64,000 nucleotides of DNA from Apostichopus californicus (Eukaryota; Echinodermata; Holothuroidea; Aspidochirotida; Stichopodidae). Both the position numbers and the translations under genes were made by a program. Shown here piece by piece: positions 25,801 to 40,800 of this stretch. Position 1 is the stretch's first letter. Every line of letters starts with the position of its first letter. The stretch covers positions 1-64,000 of the forward strand of contig JAIPMN010019787.1 of assembly GCA_020650975.1 (NCBI GenBank), in the 5' to 3' direction. Under the pieces are notes generated by a model that did not search any database, was not told the DNA's origin, and saw only the letters and a program-made list of their open reading frames with translations.

Positions 25801-28800
25801 ACTTGCATAGCAATTTGCGATGCGATATAGGATAAATCATTCCCCTGAAATCTGAAATCAAAAACAATTGTCAACATTGCTGACAAGACTAGCTACCAGG
25901 TTGTTTGGTTTTATCAGTAATTCTTTAATCGTATGGTTATTTCTTTCCACTTCTTCCACTAGGAGATGGAGAAGGACATTCATGGTATTGGTATATCAGC
26001 AGAAGTAGCAGCTAAGGAGGTTGGTCACTTATTCTTACACTCACATTAAATAACCAGGTTTCAAAAATGTCATACACCTGTAGTAACAATTTCTTTTAAT
26101 TTTTCTTTTATTTTTGGAACATTGTGCAAAAATTGTGTAAAATGATACTTTGGTAATAATCAATGGTATCAAACTTAAGACTTCTTGTAGGTTTTTAGAA
26201 TTAATGTTTTTTTTTTGGCATAATGTTAGGTAGCTCTATTAGCCGAGATAGAAGGAAGATAGTACATAGAATACCTCAACAGCAGCGTTTGGCGATATTT
26301 GATTTTGTCAGTTTGCCAAGATAGATTGTAGTATTTAGAGTACCTCAACAGCAAGGTTTGGTGATATTTGAGTTTGTCCATTAGCCGAGATAGAAGGAAG
26401 ATAGTACATAGAATACCTCAACAGCAGCGTTGGCAATATTTGATTTTGTCCGTTTGCCGAGATAGAAGGAAAGTAGTATTTAGAATACCTCAACAGCAGG
26501 GTTTGGCGGTATTTGAGGTTGTCCGTTAGCCGAGATAGAAGAAAAATAGTAAATAGAATACCTCAACAGCTCATCGTGATATTTGACTTTGCAGTGCCCT
26601 GTTGTACTCGAAGTCTGTTAACCCTTTATTATATTACTCTGCAATTATCCAATGACATTCAGTGTACAACTAGCAACTTGCTGTAAGTCCTTACATTAGT
26701 TGCTATACGTAAGAGAGCCCCGGGCTTCTATCTACTCCACTCATGTGTTTCATTTTACATAGCATTCCATGGCTGCAGTTCAATAGTTTCTATACGTAAG
26801 AGAGCCTTGGGCTTCTATCTACTCCACGCATGTGTTTCATTTTACATAGCATTCCATGGCTGCAGTTCACCTAGGGCAAGCAGAGCAGGATGCGGTTCAG
26901 TGGATGACAAGAGCAAAAATCTCTGAAGGAGAACTGGAGAAGCTCAGGTATGTAACCAACAATGATATCATAGGAATCTCAAGAAAACTTTAGTAGCGGA
27001 AAGACTTATTTTAATATATTTCCAAGTTGGAAGGGTGTAGGCGATACTAGAACAAAGGCAGTTTTGAGCTTGAATGGAAGTCAAATCACTATAAAGCCAG
27101 TTACCTCTGTCAGGTATACAAGACCTTTACTTTTTCCTTCACTTCCAGCCATTTGTGTTAGTCACCCAATAACCAATTCTTTGTCAAGGTGATGCTAATG
27201 GAAATGACATTTAGTGGAAGTAAATCAAATTCTTGTTTAAAGGCTGCCAGCACTGATCATTAGTAGGTAGATTTGTTAACTTTTGAATCCCTGGGCTATG
27301 AGCTTTGAAGCAAAATTTCCCACCCTTGATCATTTAATAACAGAGGAATTAAACCAAATTGTCTTGTCTGTATATTTTTGTGGCTAGGAGGGGATGGGGG
27401 GGGGGTGGGGTATAGAAGAATTTCTCTGTGGGTTAAATCAGAAGCAAGTAGCATGTAATAGATTTTGTGTTTTACCTTTATCCTTCCCTTCTTTGTAATA
27501 TTTCGTCCTTTTATTGATAATCTTGCAGTAATGTGTTTGTCAGCAAATGAATTTTATCTTTGTTATTTTTCAGGAATAAGCATTCGGAACTGAAGAAGAG
27601 TTACCAGGAAACGCTTGATCACACAGCACAGCAACTGCATGTCATTACTCAGTTACAGACACTCCAAGCTGAAACACAAACAAGTAATAAGTTAACTTTG
27701 AATTGAAATATTCTTGGCATTCATTCTTGGCGAATTACAGAATTGTAAGAAGGCAGTGTGTTTACGACTGGTTAGGTCTGAGGAAGTCACTTGAGAATGA
27801 AGGAATGCTCACGATTATGACCAAGCTGCAATCATATTTCGGAAAACAAAGACAGAAAGATATATGTATTTCATTATAGGTCAACGGATATATTATCTTG
27901 AGATCCACTCTTTAAAGTAAAAGCAAGAAGCATAAACTTTTATAGTTTTGAGGCTTTCAAGATTTTCATATTTGAAGAATCTTCTTATCAAAAAAAAAGT
28001 CAAAGACTTACAAGTTGTTTTAACCCTTCAGAACTTGAAATTGAAACAGAATCCAGCATTTATTCACAATTGAGCAATGCCATCTTTAAAAATATTACAG
28101 GGAGCACTATACTGTATTTTCCCCCTATCACAACAACATTCTCAACAGCGATTTCTCCTTTTCAGTGTTGAAAACTCAAGAAAATGCTCATCTGATTGAA
28201 GCTTCAAATTATCAAGCCGTAAGTTCTTCTCTATTCTGTCGATAACAGAATTTCTGATTGTACGTATTATAAATTCAGATTTCGAGTTTGAACAGGCAAC
28301 CCCGAAAAAATGACTGGCGATAACTTGAAAGTGGCCAGTCACTCAGGTTGGATTCAAAGGGTACTTAATCGTTGTATTTGATGTTTGTGTCATATAGTAG
28401 TAGATAGGAAAATGTAAGTGGTTTCAACTTTGTGTAGTATCTCAACTCCATGCTCGGAGCAGGGGAATATTAGAATCCGAGGTTTTAATGACTTAGAATT
28501 ATATTCATTTATTTATTGAAGAAAGAAGAAACTTTGATGAATTAAATTTATATTATTAAGCTTATACTTGGATGTCTTGTACTGTATCTTTCTATTGGTC
28601 GGATAGCCTCTATTCGAACGTGCTAAATCGTACCCTTCTCTTGTAGGTGACAGTTTCAGAAATTTCTAGAATTTCTCCATTAAGTGTTTCTTTCCATCGA
28701 CAGGTAAACAAAGAGCTCCAGCGGAGGTACGAGGCAGTGAAGAAATCCGAAGACGCTTTACAGAATCTAATCTCACAGAAGAACGAGGCTGAAGAAGAAG

Positions 28801-31800
28801 TAAAGGTATCTACTAGTGAAGTTGGTTCACAAGTGGCAGCTGAGAAGGAGGAGGAGGTCAGAGGTCAAATGGAAAATGACGATGACCAACTTTGGATCGA
28901 AAGGTAAATGGTTGATAAGAAAAGATATTTTTACCTATCCAGATGGTTTACCTACAGGAGGGAAAGAGTTTTGATCATAGCTCATTTTTTCTTTAATTGA
29001 TTTTGTCAGTTTATGTGCATCATTTCAGCTTAATCTCAGTACTGAGATGCAGATATAGTACTAACTTAACTCTTAACAATTACTACAATAATTACAATAA
29101 CAGTCCAGTTTATTAATTATTCCAAAAATTTACATAATACAACAATGTAACAACCTCCTCACTTTAGACAATTTAATAGATACCCACTATACATAAATAT
29201 TACAGCAAGTAAGCGCACTCACACACTCATGCTTGAAACATAATATGCCTTGCCAGCTATAGTAACACGGTGTCATTCCAAGCCTTCCATATGGTATGAA
29301 AAGTACATTTTATCCAAACAGTGATAAGTCAGTTTTCAAAGTCCGCTGACGTGTGAAAATTACTTACTAGGAGGTAAATGTTGATGTGTGGCTAACAGAC
29401 AGTGCCTGAAGGCTGATTTAAAGGCAATGGTGACCGACCTCTGGGTTAATAATTTGCATCACTGTATGGTGTTAGTATTCATGAATATTCAGTTTCAGAA
29501 TAGGAACCCTGTGGAACAATGGCGCAATATTTTGTTTTACCAATTACAAGTACATGTTGTTGTATAGAATATTGTACATAACAATAAACATTATGGACTA
29601 TAATATGATATTTGTATTTGATAACTGAACACTGCCCTCTCTTTAGGCTATCCTCACCCCATGTAAAATATTGTCTATTGTTAGCTATGCTGTTGACAAC
29701 TTGCAGACACAACTTGCAGTGCCTGTGAGTCTTGTTTCAAATGCCATATATGATCCTTTACTACACCTACAATTCTTATGTAATATGTTTTATCTCTTTT
29801 AAACAGATCATCATGGCTTAAACAAGTTACTTCTACTAAGGTGAGATAAATAACATTACCTTCAAGTAAATGTCCTAAGGTCTTGCAGTAAAAATTCAGA
29901 AGGATAAGTTTATATCTATTTCATCAACAACCTTTTATTGTTGTGTCTGGATAAACTCATGTTACGGGATAGGACTTAAGATAGGTGCCTCAGGGCTTGC
30001 ATTACAAGTTAGGTTACAAAGCCTACAGATTATCCCCTCAGTCAATACAATGACCCTAGTAAACATAATGTCAAGTTAATTTTCTGTCGATTTAATTCTC
30101 CAGTTCAGCTTTCAAATTATTGTAAAACTTCATTACATATAAAACAGTACAGTTGATTCAAGCGTTAAATTACACAAGGCTGTTGCGTTGACAGAAGTCA
30201 TTTGGTAAGAGTGATAATCAAGATCTTACCGGTCTGAGCGATGAAGTCGGCCTAAAATTTGCGAGACTCACTGTTATGGGATGTTGAACGAAAACTGGGG
30301 ATTGGTAGATTTAAACACACCTATCAAAATCTTGCTTTAACAGATTGACCAAAAAAGTCAATCGCAAGCGAACTGGAGAAATTTTCCAGTAAGCTCTGGT
30401 AGGCTGCCAAACACCTGGCACTCAAATCTCATTGCTCTGGAAGCCTCGTGTTAAATTTAGATCATGTAAAATACAATTTCTTAAGTTGTTCTTTATAACC
30501 ATGTATTTGCAAATGGAGTAAACATGTTTGAAGACCCCTTTAAAAATCTGGGTGCTATCTCCAGGGTAACTATAAGAGATGTAAAAGAACTTAAAACATA
30601 AGTAAGATATTATATTACTTACTATGACATGACAATAACATAACAAGTGAAGAACCTAAAAACTTCCTCTTGCCCTTTATTTTCATCTAACATTGACAAA
30701 TCAAGATTATTTGGTAATATTACTGGAATAAATGAGTTTCAATCTGTGTTTATCATCATTCGTGTGATACTCTTAATTCCATATACAGTCATCACTTACC
30801 CAGACAGACGTAGGGCAGCATTGGAGGTCACACGACCCTAAGTTAACTACCGATCACTTAATATCTGAGGAAGCCCTCCTCAGGAAGTACGACCAGTCGA
30901 CAACGACGAAACAACAGGAAGATAAATCTCACCTGGAAAGAAAGGTGGAAGACCTACAGAAATTACTCCTTCTGAAGGTCAGTGTCTAGTTGTTTAGTTT
31001 GATGCCTCTGTGAAGCAATTTTGGTTGAATTTGTAATGTAACTTCTCACCATCATTCAAGTATGCTTATGGTTTTCAAACGATAAAGGTTTAAATTTACA
31101 TCTATATTACAACATAAATTTGAACCCTGCAAGACAGCATCCTATCTTTCACAGTAAACATTAGTATAAGACTAGTGTTTTCCCTTGCCCTACTGTATGT
31201 TCATCTTAGGTAGATGTCATCAGGCCAAGGGTTTTCATAATTTTAGCAAATTGCTTAAGAAATCTATTTGCTTAAATTAAGTTTGCACTTTCACATATCA
31301 ATTACTGTATTGATTTTGCAGTTTTTTTTTCTACATGTCTGCTGGGAAAATAAATGCAAGTGTCTTGTTGTTTGTAATGGGGAATGGCAAAATTCACTTG
31401 CATTTAGCTAATAGGTAGCCTGAATTTTGAGGCCTGGATGTATTTATCGAAGAATTGTATCAGAGTTTTTCCTGTCTGTTACTGTAAATTGTCGCATCCA
31501 GTCGTAACTGTAACAGTTAATGAAAGCTTATTACCAGATAATTTGCCCCAGTTTTGTCGAGAAGGAGAAGGAATAATTGCGTTCTTATAGAATGTCCAAA
31601 GCCAAAGATTGCATGATTCTTTATGATAGTGTAGAATATTCTAGTTTGGTGTCACAAACTTTTGTATGTAATATTTCACCGTTTGAAAACCTTTAATTTG
31701 TGTTGACCATGCTCATTAACCTGTCTGTATTCTGTGCGTGTTTTGTCCCTTCTGTTACTGTTACTTGTCATTTAGCCTTTGAAGAAGATCCTGCTAGGAT

Positions 31801-34800
31801 CGAAACCTCAAGCCATCTTACTTTTACACATTCTCTTACACTCTCTAGTGGATAAGCAGTTTGCTAACAGTTTTATTTTATTTTGAAAACTTTTAGGATG
31901 AAGAAGTGAATCAGATGAAGCAAGCGCATCAAGGTCGTCTGAGTCGTCTCCAGTCATTGCAGTCTGCTAACAACATTCTGAAAGAACAAATTGAGACTTA
32001 TGAAGAAAATGAAAAGTAAGTTTTGAATATTCCTTTCATTTTTTTTATCATTATGAAATACTGATGACAGGCTACTTTGCTATGACAAAAGTTAAATGCT
32101 TTATTACTATGTAGTAAATGTAAAAATGGAAAACTGGCCAGGTAATCATAAACAAACTTAAAAAGAGTAAAGAAATGTTTGGATAGAGTTGGATTTTTAA
32201 CCAGTTATGTCAGGGTTACCTCCGATCACCACCAATGAAGTGTTGGATAACTCAGTTGTTACAACAAAAGGAATTGTGACCCTGAGGTCACTGGTTCAAG
32301 TCCTGTTCTATAGCCAAACATTGCTTCGTTCTGTACAAGTAAAAGTAAACTGTTTTGAATTGAATGAATAATCAAATCTTTTTAGTTGGAATTGTTTATA
32401 GTTGCATTAATTTAACAGCAGATGTGACAATATTTCAACTAAATATCTGTTAGTTAGTAACTTTTCAAAACAAAGAACAGGATTTAGATTAGGCCATTAA
32501 TACCATAAAGGTTGATGTTGCTAGACCTGGCTTCATATCATGTAGTATTTTTGGCTGAAGGTTAGTTTGTTGTGCTGTTTTGGACACAAAGAAATTATGC
32601 GTCCTAACAGTTGTACAGTTCTAGCACTAGATTAGTTACATTAACATCAGGGAAAAAAGTCTGAATTTATAAACAGTGATCTTAAGTTGTATATTAATGA
32701 TTATAATGAAAGTTGAACATATAAACAGTGATCTTCAGTTGTATATTAATGTTTATAATGAAAGTTGAATATATAAACAGTGATCTTCAGTTGTATATTA
32801 ATGTTTATAATGAAAGTTGAATATATAAACAGTGATCTTCAGTTGTATATTAATGTTTATAATGAAAGTTGAACATATAAACAGTGATCTTCAGTAGTAT
32901 ATTAATGTTTATAATGAAAGTTAACTAGCATTTAAATGAAAGCTGATACATAAAGGTTATCTTTAATAACATATCATATATGTACATTTAATCAAGAAAT
33001 GTCAGAGATGAATGATATTACTGAACATTGTTCTTATTTTAATTCTATGAAAACAAGAAAACCACCAAAATCTAAGAAGCCTCAGCAACGGGCCGCTCCA
33101 AAGGCATTACAGAAAGAGAACTCTGATGCTGTGTGGAATGAGTTGACTTACTACAAGCAGAGGACTGCTGACTTGATCCAAGAAAAGTGAGCTTTGTATT
33201 TGATAAAATGTAGGAAAAAGTGAGGGAAGGGAGGACAGGTGGGGTGACATGCTATCAAGTGTCTGCCATGATACAAAAGCAGAATAAATTCCAAAACGTA
33301 ACAACCATGATTACTCTGCTGTGGTCTAGGAATCTGGATATTTAGGGGTGTTTTCAACATTAAGTATTGGTCATAGACCACCAGTATCATAGATATAGCT
33401 AGTCAGTGTGTTGCTGATAAATGCATTGCTGCTCAGTGTGTTCAAATTTGTCCTTTTTAATGTAATCATTGGGAATAAATTTACAAAAGTCAGGCTAGCA
33501 GTGTCCTTTTAGCTTATTATGTCACTACCAATGTGATGTTGGGTGTCTTGCATAATTCACAGGGATCTCTAGTTAACTCAATATTAAGCAAAGATTGAGT
33601 TTAACTAAATATAACTTTTTCTTAACAATAAAGAAAATTGAAAATCAACAGTGTAGTCTGTTGATTCTTCATTGCTTTACCATAGTCACTTCTTCACTCC
33701 TTCCAAGATTTTCAATTGTTAGTAAAATAATTTGGCTACTTTTCGAATCATGAAACAAATTCAAAATCCTTGCCAAATGATATATCAAAACCAAGCCATC
33801 ATTCAACCCATATTCAAAAAAGATTGAAGGAGAAACAGAAAACATATTTTTTTTGGTAAGCATAATTTGTGGCGTGAAGACATGAATAATATCACGTCAA
33901 GAGGTGAATGATGGACTTACTTTGAAAAAAAAAGTCCCTAAAGTATAAATTTCATATTTTTATCTTCTAGGATGAGACTTCAAGAGAAGTTTGATCAGCT
34001 GCAGGTTCAGACAGCTGCCGATGCTAGTACTCTAGAAGAACTCACTCAGTGCCTACAAGAAGACAAAAGAGGTTTTCTTATCTTTGTTTTACTTGATTGT
34101 GGTTTTGTTTGTCTTTTAATGATAAGTTATGTATTAATAAGGCATTTCAGATGTTTCTGGTAAAAAATTGTATCACAGATCTGTCTAAAAGTTTACATTT
34201 AATAACATTTTGTTAGTATTAAATCATTACAGAAGATTACAGTTATAGTTATTGTCTATGTCACGATGCCATGTTATGTGTTTGGGGTGGGGAGGGGGGG
34301 GGGGGAGGAGGTAAGTGTTGGGTTAATGCAATGCTTTGTCATTGTAAATTACGTATTGTTTATCTCAGTTTATGATTTGATTCTATCTTGCTGTAATATT
34401 GAAAATTACATCTAGGAGAATACAAGCATTGTTCACATTTTTAGTATAAATTTTACTTCTTTGAAAGTTTTTGCAAAGTATAAGAAAAATCTGAGTTCAA
34501 AATAAAGTTTGAGGTTTGCTGATTTCTGCCTGCTCTAAGATAGATGGCAATATATCAAACTCTTATAAGAAAGTTTTATTTTAATGCTAATTATTAATTA
34601 CAATTATTAATTTAACCTTATCACACAGAGCTGCACACTCAGATGAGACGAATGAAGGAGTTGAAGAAACATGAAGAGAACGAGAGAAAGAAATTGAAAA
34701 ACTTGTCTCACGAGGTAAATAATAATAATAATAATTAACAGTTCTTATATAGCGCAACTTACAATAAAGTCTCGCCGCGCTGTACTTAACCCTGGTCATT

Positions 34801-37800
34801 GGTAACTTGTCACACCTACACACCAAAGTGTGCACAATTCAAACAATCTCTCCTGGGGCACCACAGTGCACCACAACCACGTGTCCCTGGGGGACTTCCC
34901 ATAGGGTGCAGCCACAAACCGGCGCACGCAACTATATTTACAAGTCACCTAAGGCAAAGACTTGACTCACAAACGAGGAAGATAAGTTTACAAGAACCAT
35001 TTGGGTAGCAGGCATATCGACGGTTAAAGTTATAATATCCAGTCTTGCAATTATATTGTAAACTGTGTATGTCGTCAACATTTGTAGCAAGTTCTATTCC
35101 AGAAAGCTAAATTGGTGAAACAAAGTTAATTAATGTGAAGATATATTTGTAACAGCGGCAAACTGACTAGGAAATTATAAACAATTTGAACATATCAAAG
35201 ACATTTTTGGCTTTCATGGGATCTGAACCAGTGACTCCAGGGTTACAAGTCCTGTTGTGTCCTACCAACTCAGCTACCCAGCATTTAGTTGGGTTTGATT
35301 TTGGAAAAACAAGTTTGTCAAGGAAATATTATTTGGTCCTTGAAGGATTAAATCTAACTCATTGTTCATTTTATTTCTTTAAGCTGTTATTTTGTGTTTT
35401 TTCTTCTTCTTTGTGAATTCATAGCATTCACAACTGAAAGCATCACTGTTGGAGTCTGAAGAAAGACAATATGAAGTCAAGCAAAGATTGGCAGAATCAT
35501 CTCATGAGACAAGGTAAGTGTTGAATTCATAAATTAAACCAAATAAAACAATGTTTAATGTCCACATTTTTCCTAGAATCGTCAAATATTGATTAAACAT
35601 AGGAACAATGACCTGTAATATGAAACTAAAGATTATCAAATCAGTCAAAAAATTTTTTTCTCAGTTAGGTGTTGAGAAACTACAACCAGGTGGAGAGAAC
35701 TTTTTGCACTCCTCGATATTTTATCGGCCGCAAGAAAACTTGATTCCAGTGAAAATTCTCGGCAATGTTATTTTGATTTTTACCGTCGCATGGTATATTT
35801 ATTAACTTTTTGTTTGTTACGGGTCATGTTAGGTCAATCATATCAACATTAAGTAGTATATGAACAGCCATAAAACTGTTATTATTCCGCTGTTGTATCT
35901 TTCATCGATCGCATTTTGGACTTGGAACAGAGTTTTGAAGGCAGAGTGCACCCGTCTGGAATCTGAATCAACCGTCAACCAGAGTAGAGTTGAGGTGCTT
36001 GAGTCGAAGGTAGCTAGACTCAAAACAAGTTTGATACGAATGAGAAAGAAGAACAGACTATTAGTAGCTGAGAGAGAAGAGACTGCCACCCGTAAGGAGG
36101 TTAGTAATGAAATTCATTCTTATGCAAATCTTTTAACAACATCTTTCTGGTTGTCCTCCTGACAACCAGGCCTTACGTTTTGGTTGTCCGAACGGCAAAT
36201 TTGGTTGTCCGAAAGGATAACTTTGACCACTATCTACAATGTAGGAGAAATGTGTAGGCTGGTGAATAGAGCACAAGCTGTTGGTGGTTATACTAATTTA
36301 TCATTGTAACCTACTCAGGGTATTTAATTACAGTGTGATATGAATTTGATGTAAACATCTGGTCGTCAAGCCATGCACATTCTGATTATGTGTTTGAATG
36401 TCGTCCTCTTCTTCTCTGCAACCATATCACAGCTAACACATAGGTTGAGATACGTACAAAATCTTTGGAGATCATGTTAAACAGTATAGATCATGCGCAT
36501 TAGGGCCGATAGAACAGTGCCCTCAGTAGAAGCGCTGAAGATCCCTGTTGTAAGACAGAGTCATAGAGACTTACATCTTTCTCTTGTTTTTCCAGCTGGA
36601 TGAAAAACTGAACCAGACGTTGGATAGGATGAGTCAGATACTGACTGATGGTGATGAGGAGGAGTACACTGAAAACAACAGTCAGAGGTACAATGTAGGG
36701 TTGGGCGATATTTTCTTTTTAAGTTCACGATAAATAGTTCAAAAATTATCGCGATATTTCGATAATTACGATAATTTTTCCTTGTTGTTTTTAGTGTGTT
36801 CGCAAACACACTAAAAACAACTGCCGATTTCCCAACGGTGTTTTCGCGCAGTGAACACACCGAGCATGCGTTGCGTGTGAGCATAATGGCGTGGGGTTCA
36901 GGGACCCGCCTTAGGGCCCAGGTGGGGTCAAGGGGTGGAACCCCTTGTGGGGACCAGGGGGCGAAGGCCCCCGGAAAATTTTAGTATTTTTGCGTGTCTA
37001 GCCTTAAAAAATTCGCAGTTGAGGATTCAAAATACTGACAACTTTTTGAATTTAAATTGTCACGAAACTGATGAAAATTTTAAAAACAAGTTAGATTAGC
37101 TATATTATGTGATAAAATGAAAAGAGATTTAATCTGTCTTACAATCTTTAAAAAGTTTAACTTACAAAACTGTCGATATTATGAAACAAACTACGTTCGG
37201 CAAAGCCCCGTTTCTAGACTGCCTAACAATGAACATCAGTTTACAACTGCAGTGTTTAACCCTACTTAAATATCACGGTAGGCTACATGTGTTGCAAATT
37301 TTCCCAGGTACCTTGCCAAACAACCCCCCTGTCTAACACCTGTTTATTAACATTTTTGGCACGTTTCCAAAAAAACTTTTCATGGAGTAAACTATTTTGG
37401 CTCCACTCTAGAATTAATTAGGTCAGTCAGTAAAGGATCGGTAAAGTTATGCGAAATATTATCTTAGACGTTCAAGAAAAGTAGGTAAATATCCCTGTAA
37501 CATTAAGGTAAGTAAAACACACCTCAAGCCAACTCATGACTCCTCCGCATGAACAAAACAATATATTCCCCATGATACACGAGGCACAGTCTATACCATA
37601 CAGACATAGCACGATATCAAAGCCCCCAATAGCTACAGTATGGCCATCTTTATGAAAGTAAACCTTGTAATCCCATGTTTTAGGCCACTTGGCATGAATA
37701 ACTAAATGCTAAAAATTTTTTCCATGCCTTGTAGAGAACGTCAACTTCGCAAAATACAATTAGTTGTGTTTTTGTTATTACGTGAGATCCGTAACTGACG

Positions 37801-40800
37801 AAGTGGTTAGGCTATTTATTATACATTTAACTATGGTAGGATATTAATTTTTCCTTTTTTTTGAAAATTCTAGAAAATACTTTCTTTTCCCCACGCTTAA
37901 CACCAGATTTGGTCTTATGGTTTATTCATAAATGGGTGTACTAGAGCCTTGTTTACATGACATTAGTTGCATTTAGCACGATATGCCAGTTTCACGTGAA
38001 TTTTTCGGAAGTATTTTGCTCGATCGTTCGTAAAATTTGAAAGGTGTACCAACTTACTTTTCGTACACACTTGGTAATTTCTCTGCTGATTTTCAGAGTT
38101 TTGTTCTCTATACAGTGAATTTTGTAAAGGACGGGTTTTTACGAAGTTCAAAAGTCAGTAAATGAAGTTGATAAACTTTATTTCTTTTCAACTTTCTTAA
38201 CCATGGAATGCTAGAATAACATTTACACATTAAACGGAGAAGGATAATCGCATTTTTTTTCCACATTTATTTCAAATTTCTTTCACAAGAAATTATCTTC
38301 ATTTGTTCAATCCTCAAAAAATATCGTCTTGAAAAAAAATTATCGCAATAATAATAATTTTCGATATATCGCCCAACCTCAGTACAATGTGTTTGTTAAT
38401 TATTTATTCATTTAATTATCACATTGATGAGAAAGAAGAATTCATGGTATGTACATGTGTAGGGAACGATAAGAACAAACACCTCTAATGGACTTCACAT
38501 ACAGCTCAATCCCTTCAATAGGGGTTAAGCCGCCCCACCCCACCCCTCCCTTCCCCTGCCCAGAAAGTAATATCATTTTTTTGGTAAGGCTGTATGATGA
38601 ATTGAATTGGCTTAATTATTCTGGTATCATTTTCCATCATTTAAAGTACTATGGACACATAGCCAATTTGCCCCATGTTCAGTACATTTGTTGTGTGTTA
38701 TAATCTCATTCAAAATCTGTGGATACTTTTCGAAAAAGCTCTTTTTGTTTCCAAGATATACACATTTGAAGTTTTGATAAATCTGGGAAACTCATTAAAT
38801 ATGTGCAAACTATGACATGGAGTGTTGCGCTCATCAAAATCTCTTATTTTAGCCCTTAACAAGTTAACCGTTAATTACAAGCCCATATATATCATTTAAA
38901 TAATGTGATGTTCCTCTGTTCAAAGAGGACAATAAAATATGTCAAAATATCACCTAAGGCCACAAACCTGTGTTCAGTGTCCTTGAAATTGAAGGTTGTG
39001 AAAACAAAAGAATAATATAACAGAAAATTAGGCAGTCACTCCTAATCAATGTGCATAATTAGCTAATGTTTATTCATAAATCAAACTAGAATTGAGAAAA
39101 GACTGGTCAAATGGTCAATCTTTGATGTATTTTGATGGGAGTTGCAGCTATTTTCATGATTTCTAATGCCTATTAGAGTGATTAGGACAATGTTGTTCAT
39201 AGGTGTCTTAGACCTTTGAAGATGCATACTAAGTTACCTGACAACAGTCTGTTGCTTTAGTCGAGTAAAACTGCACAAGGGATATTGGATGGATGATGAT
39301 ACAATTATAGTATGCATCAAAGTTCAAAAGGTTGAAAATGAAATAATACAACCCTACTAGAAATTTGTGGGATGCAAAATTGTTTAAGCATTGGACTAGA
39401 TAGTTTGTAACTGTGCAGTTAGTAACAGAGCTTTAAATGACTCAAATGATGGAGTAACTCTTCGTCTCATCTTCTCGGAACAGCGATGAAGATGATTATC
39501 CACCAAAACAGAGACTTGCTCCCAAAATGGCCACCTCCACCCCGAGGAAGAGAAGTGCAAGTGGGAGAAGGCATCACAGATCAAGCACGTGGACATCCTC
39601 ATCCAGAGAGGTATTAAAGCTGATAGTAGGAATCAGAGTTTGACGTAGCTTCAAGAATCATGCTAAGATGCATAGGCAATGTTACCATGACAGTAGCAAA
39701 ACGGGAACATTTTATGTTCCGATGAAAACCAATTGCGGAATGTATAAAAATTGACAAAAGTTCAGACTAGACCATAAAGTATTTTAATTTTGTACTAAAC
39801 TGTACACGATTGGTTCACCACTATGTGTTGAAAACGAGGGAATATTTTGTAATATTTGTCCCAGAAAAGACCTCTAAAAATAAAATGAACGATAGATGCC
39901 CCTGCTGTTGGTAACTCCTTTGGGTAGTATAGAAAGATTGCCGTTTTGTTACAAATTGAGGATCAACCTCCAATTCTGCTTTAAATATTGACTTTTTAGT
40001 ATCTTGAAAAGGGTCATATTTTGTTGTTGCTACAATCAGCTACAGAGACTACCATGTGGAACTTAGTTCATATGTGTTATTCATACATGTGTCTGTAAAA
40101 GCTTATTTGTCATTCTAGACATTTCTGCCCAACTGGTTATGGTCACAGGAAACTTAAGTCATGTTAACAGATGATGAAAGATTGCAAATGAGTTGCTTTA
40201 ACTTCTGTTTTCTGGGTATCTTTATGGAGGGATATGCTCAGGAATATTTGAGTAACGGGCGGGTTTGTGTGGTAGTGTGATCCACGTGCTGGGGGAGGGG
40301 TCTCATGGGTGGGCCCTCCCCTCCCTATACGAAAATGTTTGCAAATGAAATATGCTTAGATGGCAAATGGTGCTATCTTTTTCCTATTCTGTACCAAGTA
40401 TTCACCTATATTTTGGTAATGGTAAAAATTTGTTCAATTAATCATCAAAAAAAGTGCCGGGCTGAAATGCTTAAAATACTGTTTGTGCTGGACGGCATTC
40501 AGAACTGCTGGGCGCAGCCGCCCACCGCTGCCCGGTGTGAGCACATCCCTGTTTATGTACCCATACTGCCAGCATGACCATAGAACTACGTAAAGTTTTT
40601 TTCAGGGCTTCTTAATTCAGATGAAAACTACAGTATTTTAATATATGATTTTTACACAAGTACATTCGAAAGTATTTCTTCATGCCCCAGTCTCAATTTA
40701 CCAGAAACTTAGAGAGTTTTTCCTTTCCAGTGATTCGCATTCATGAAAAGTATTTGAGTGTCAGCAGTAATGTGTCTTTAGATTTGCTAACAGCAAATTA

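Noticed and set aside
36796-36984. 62-codon ORF
   Set aside because: It lies inside the hAT element's GC-rich block, with no similarity to a transposase or other protein.
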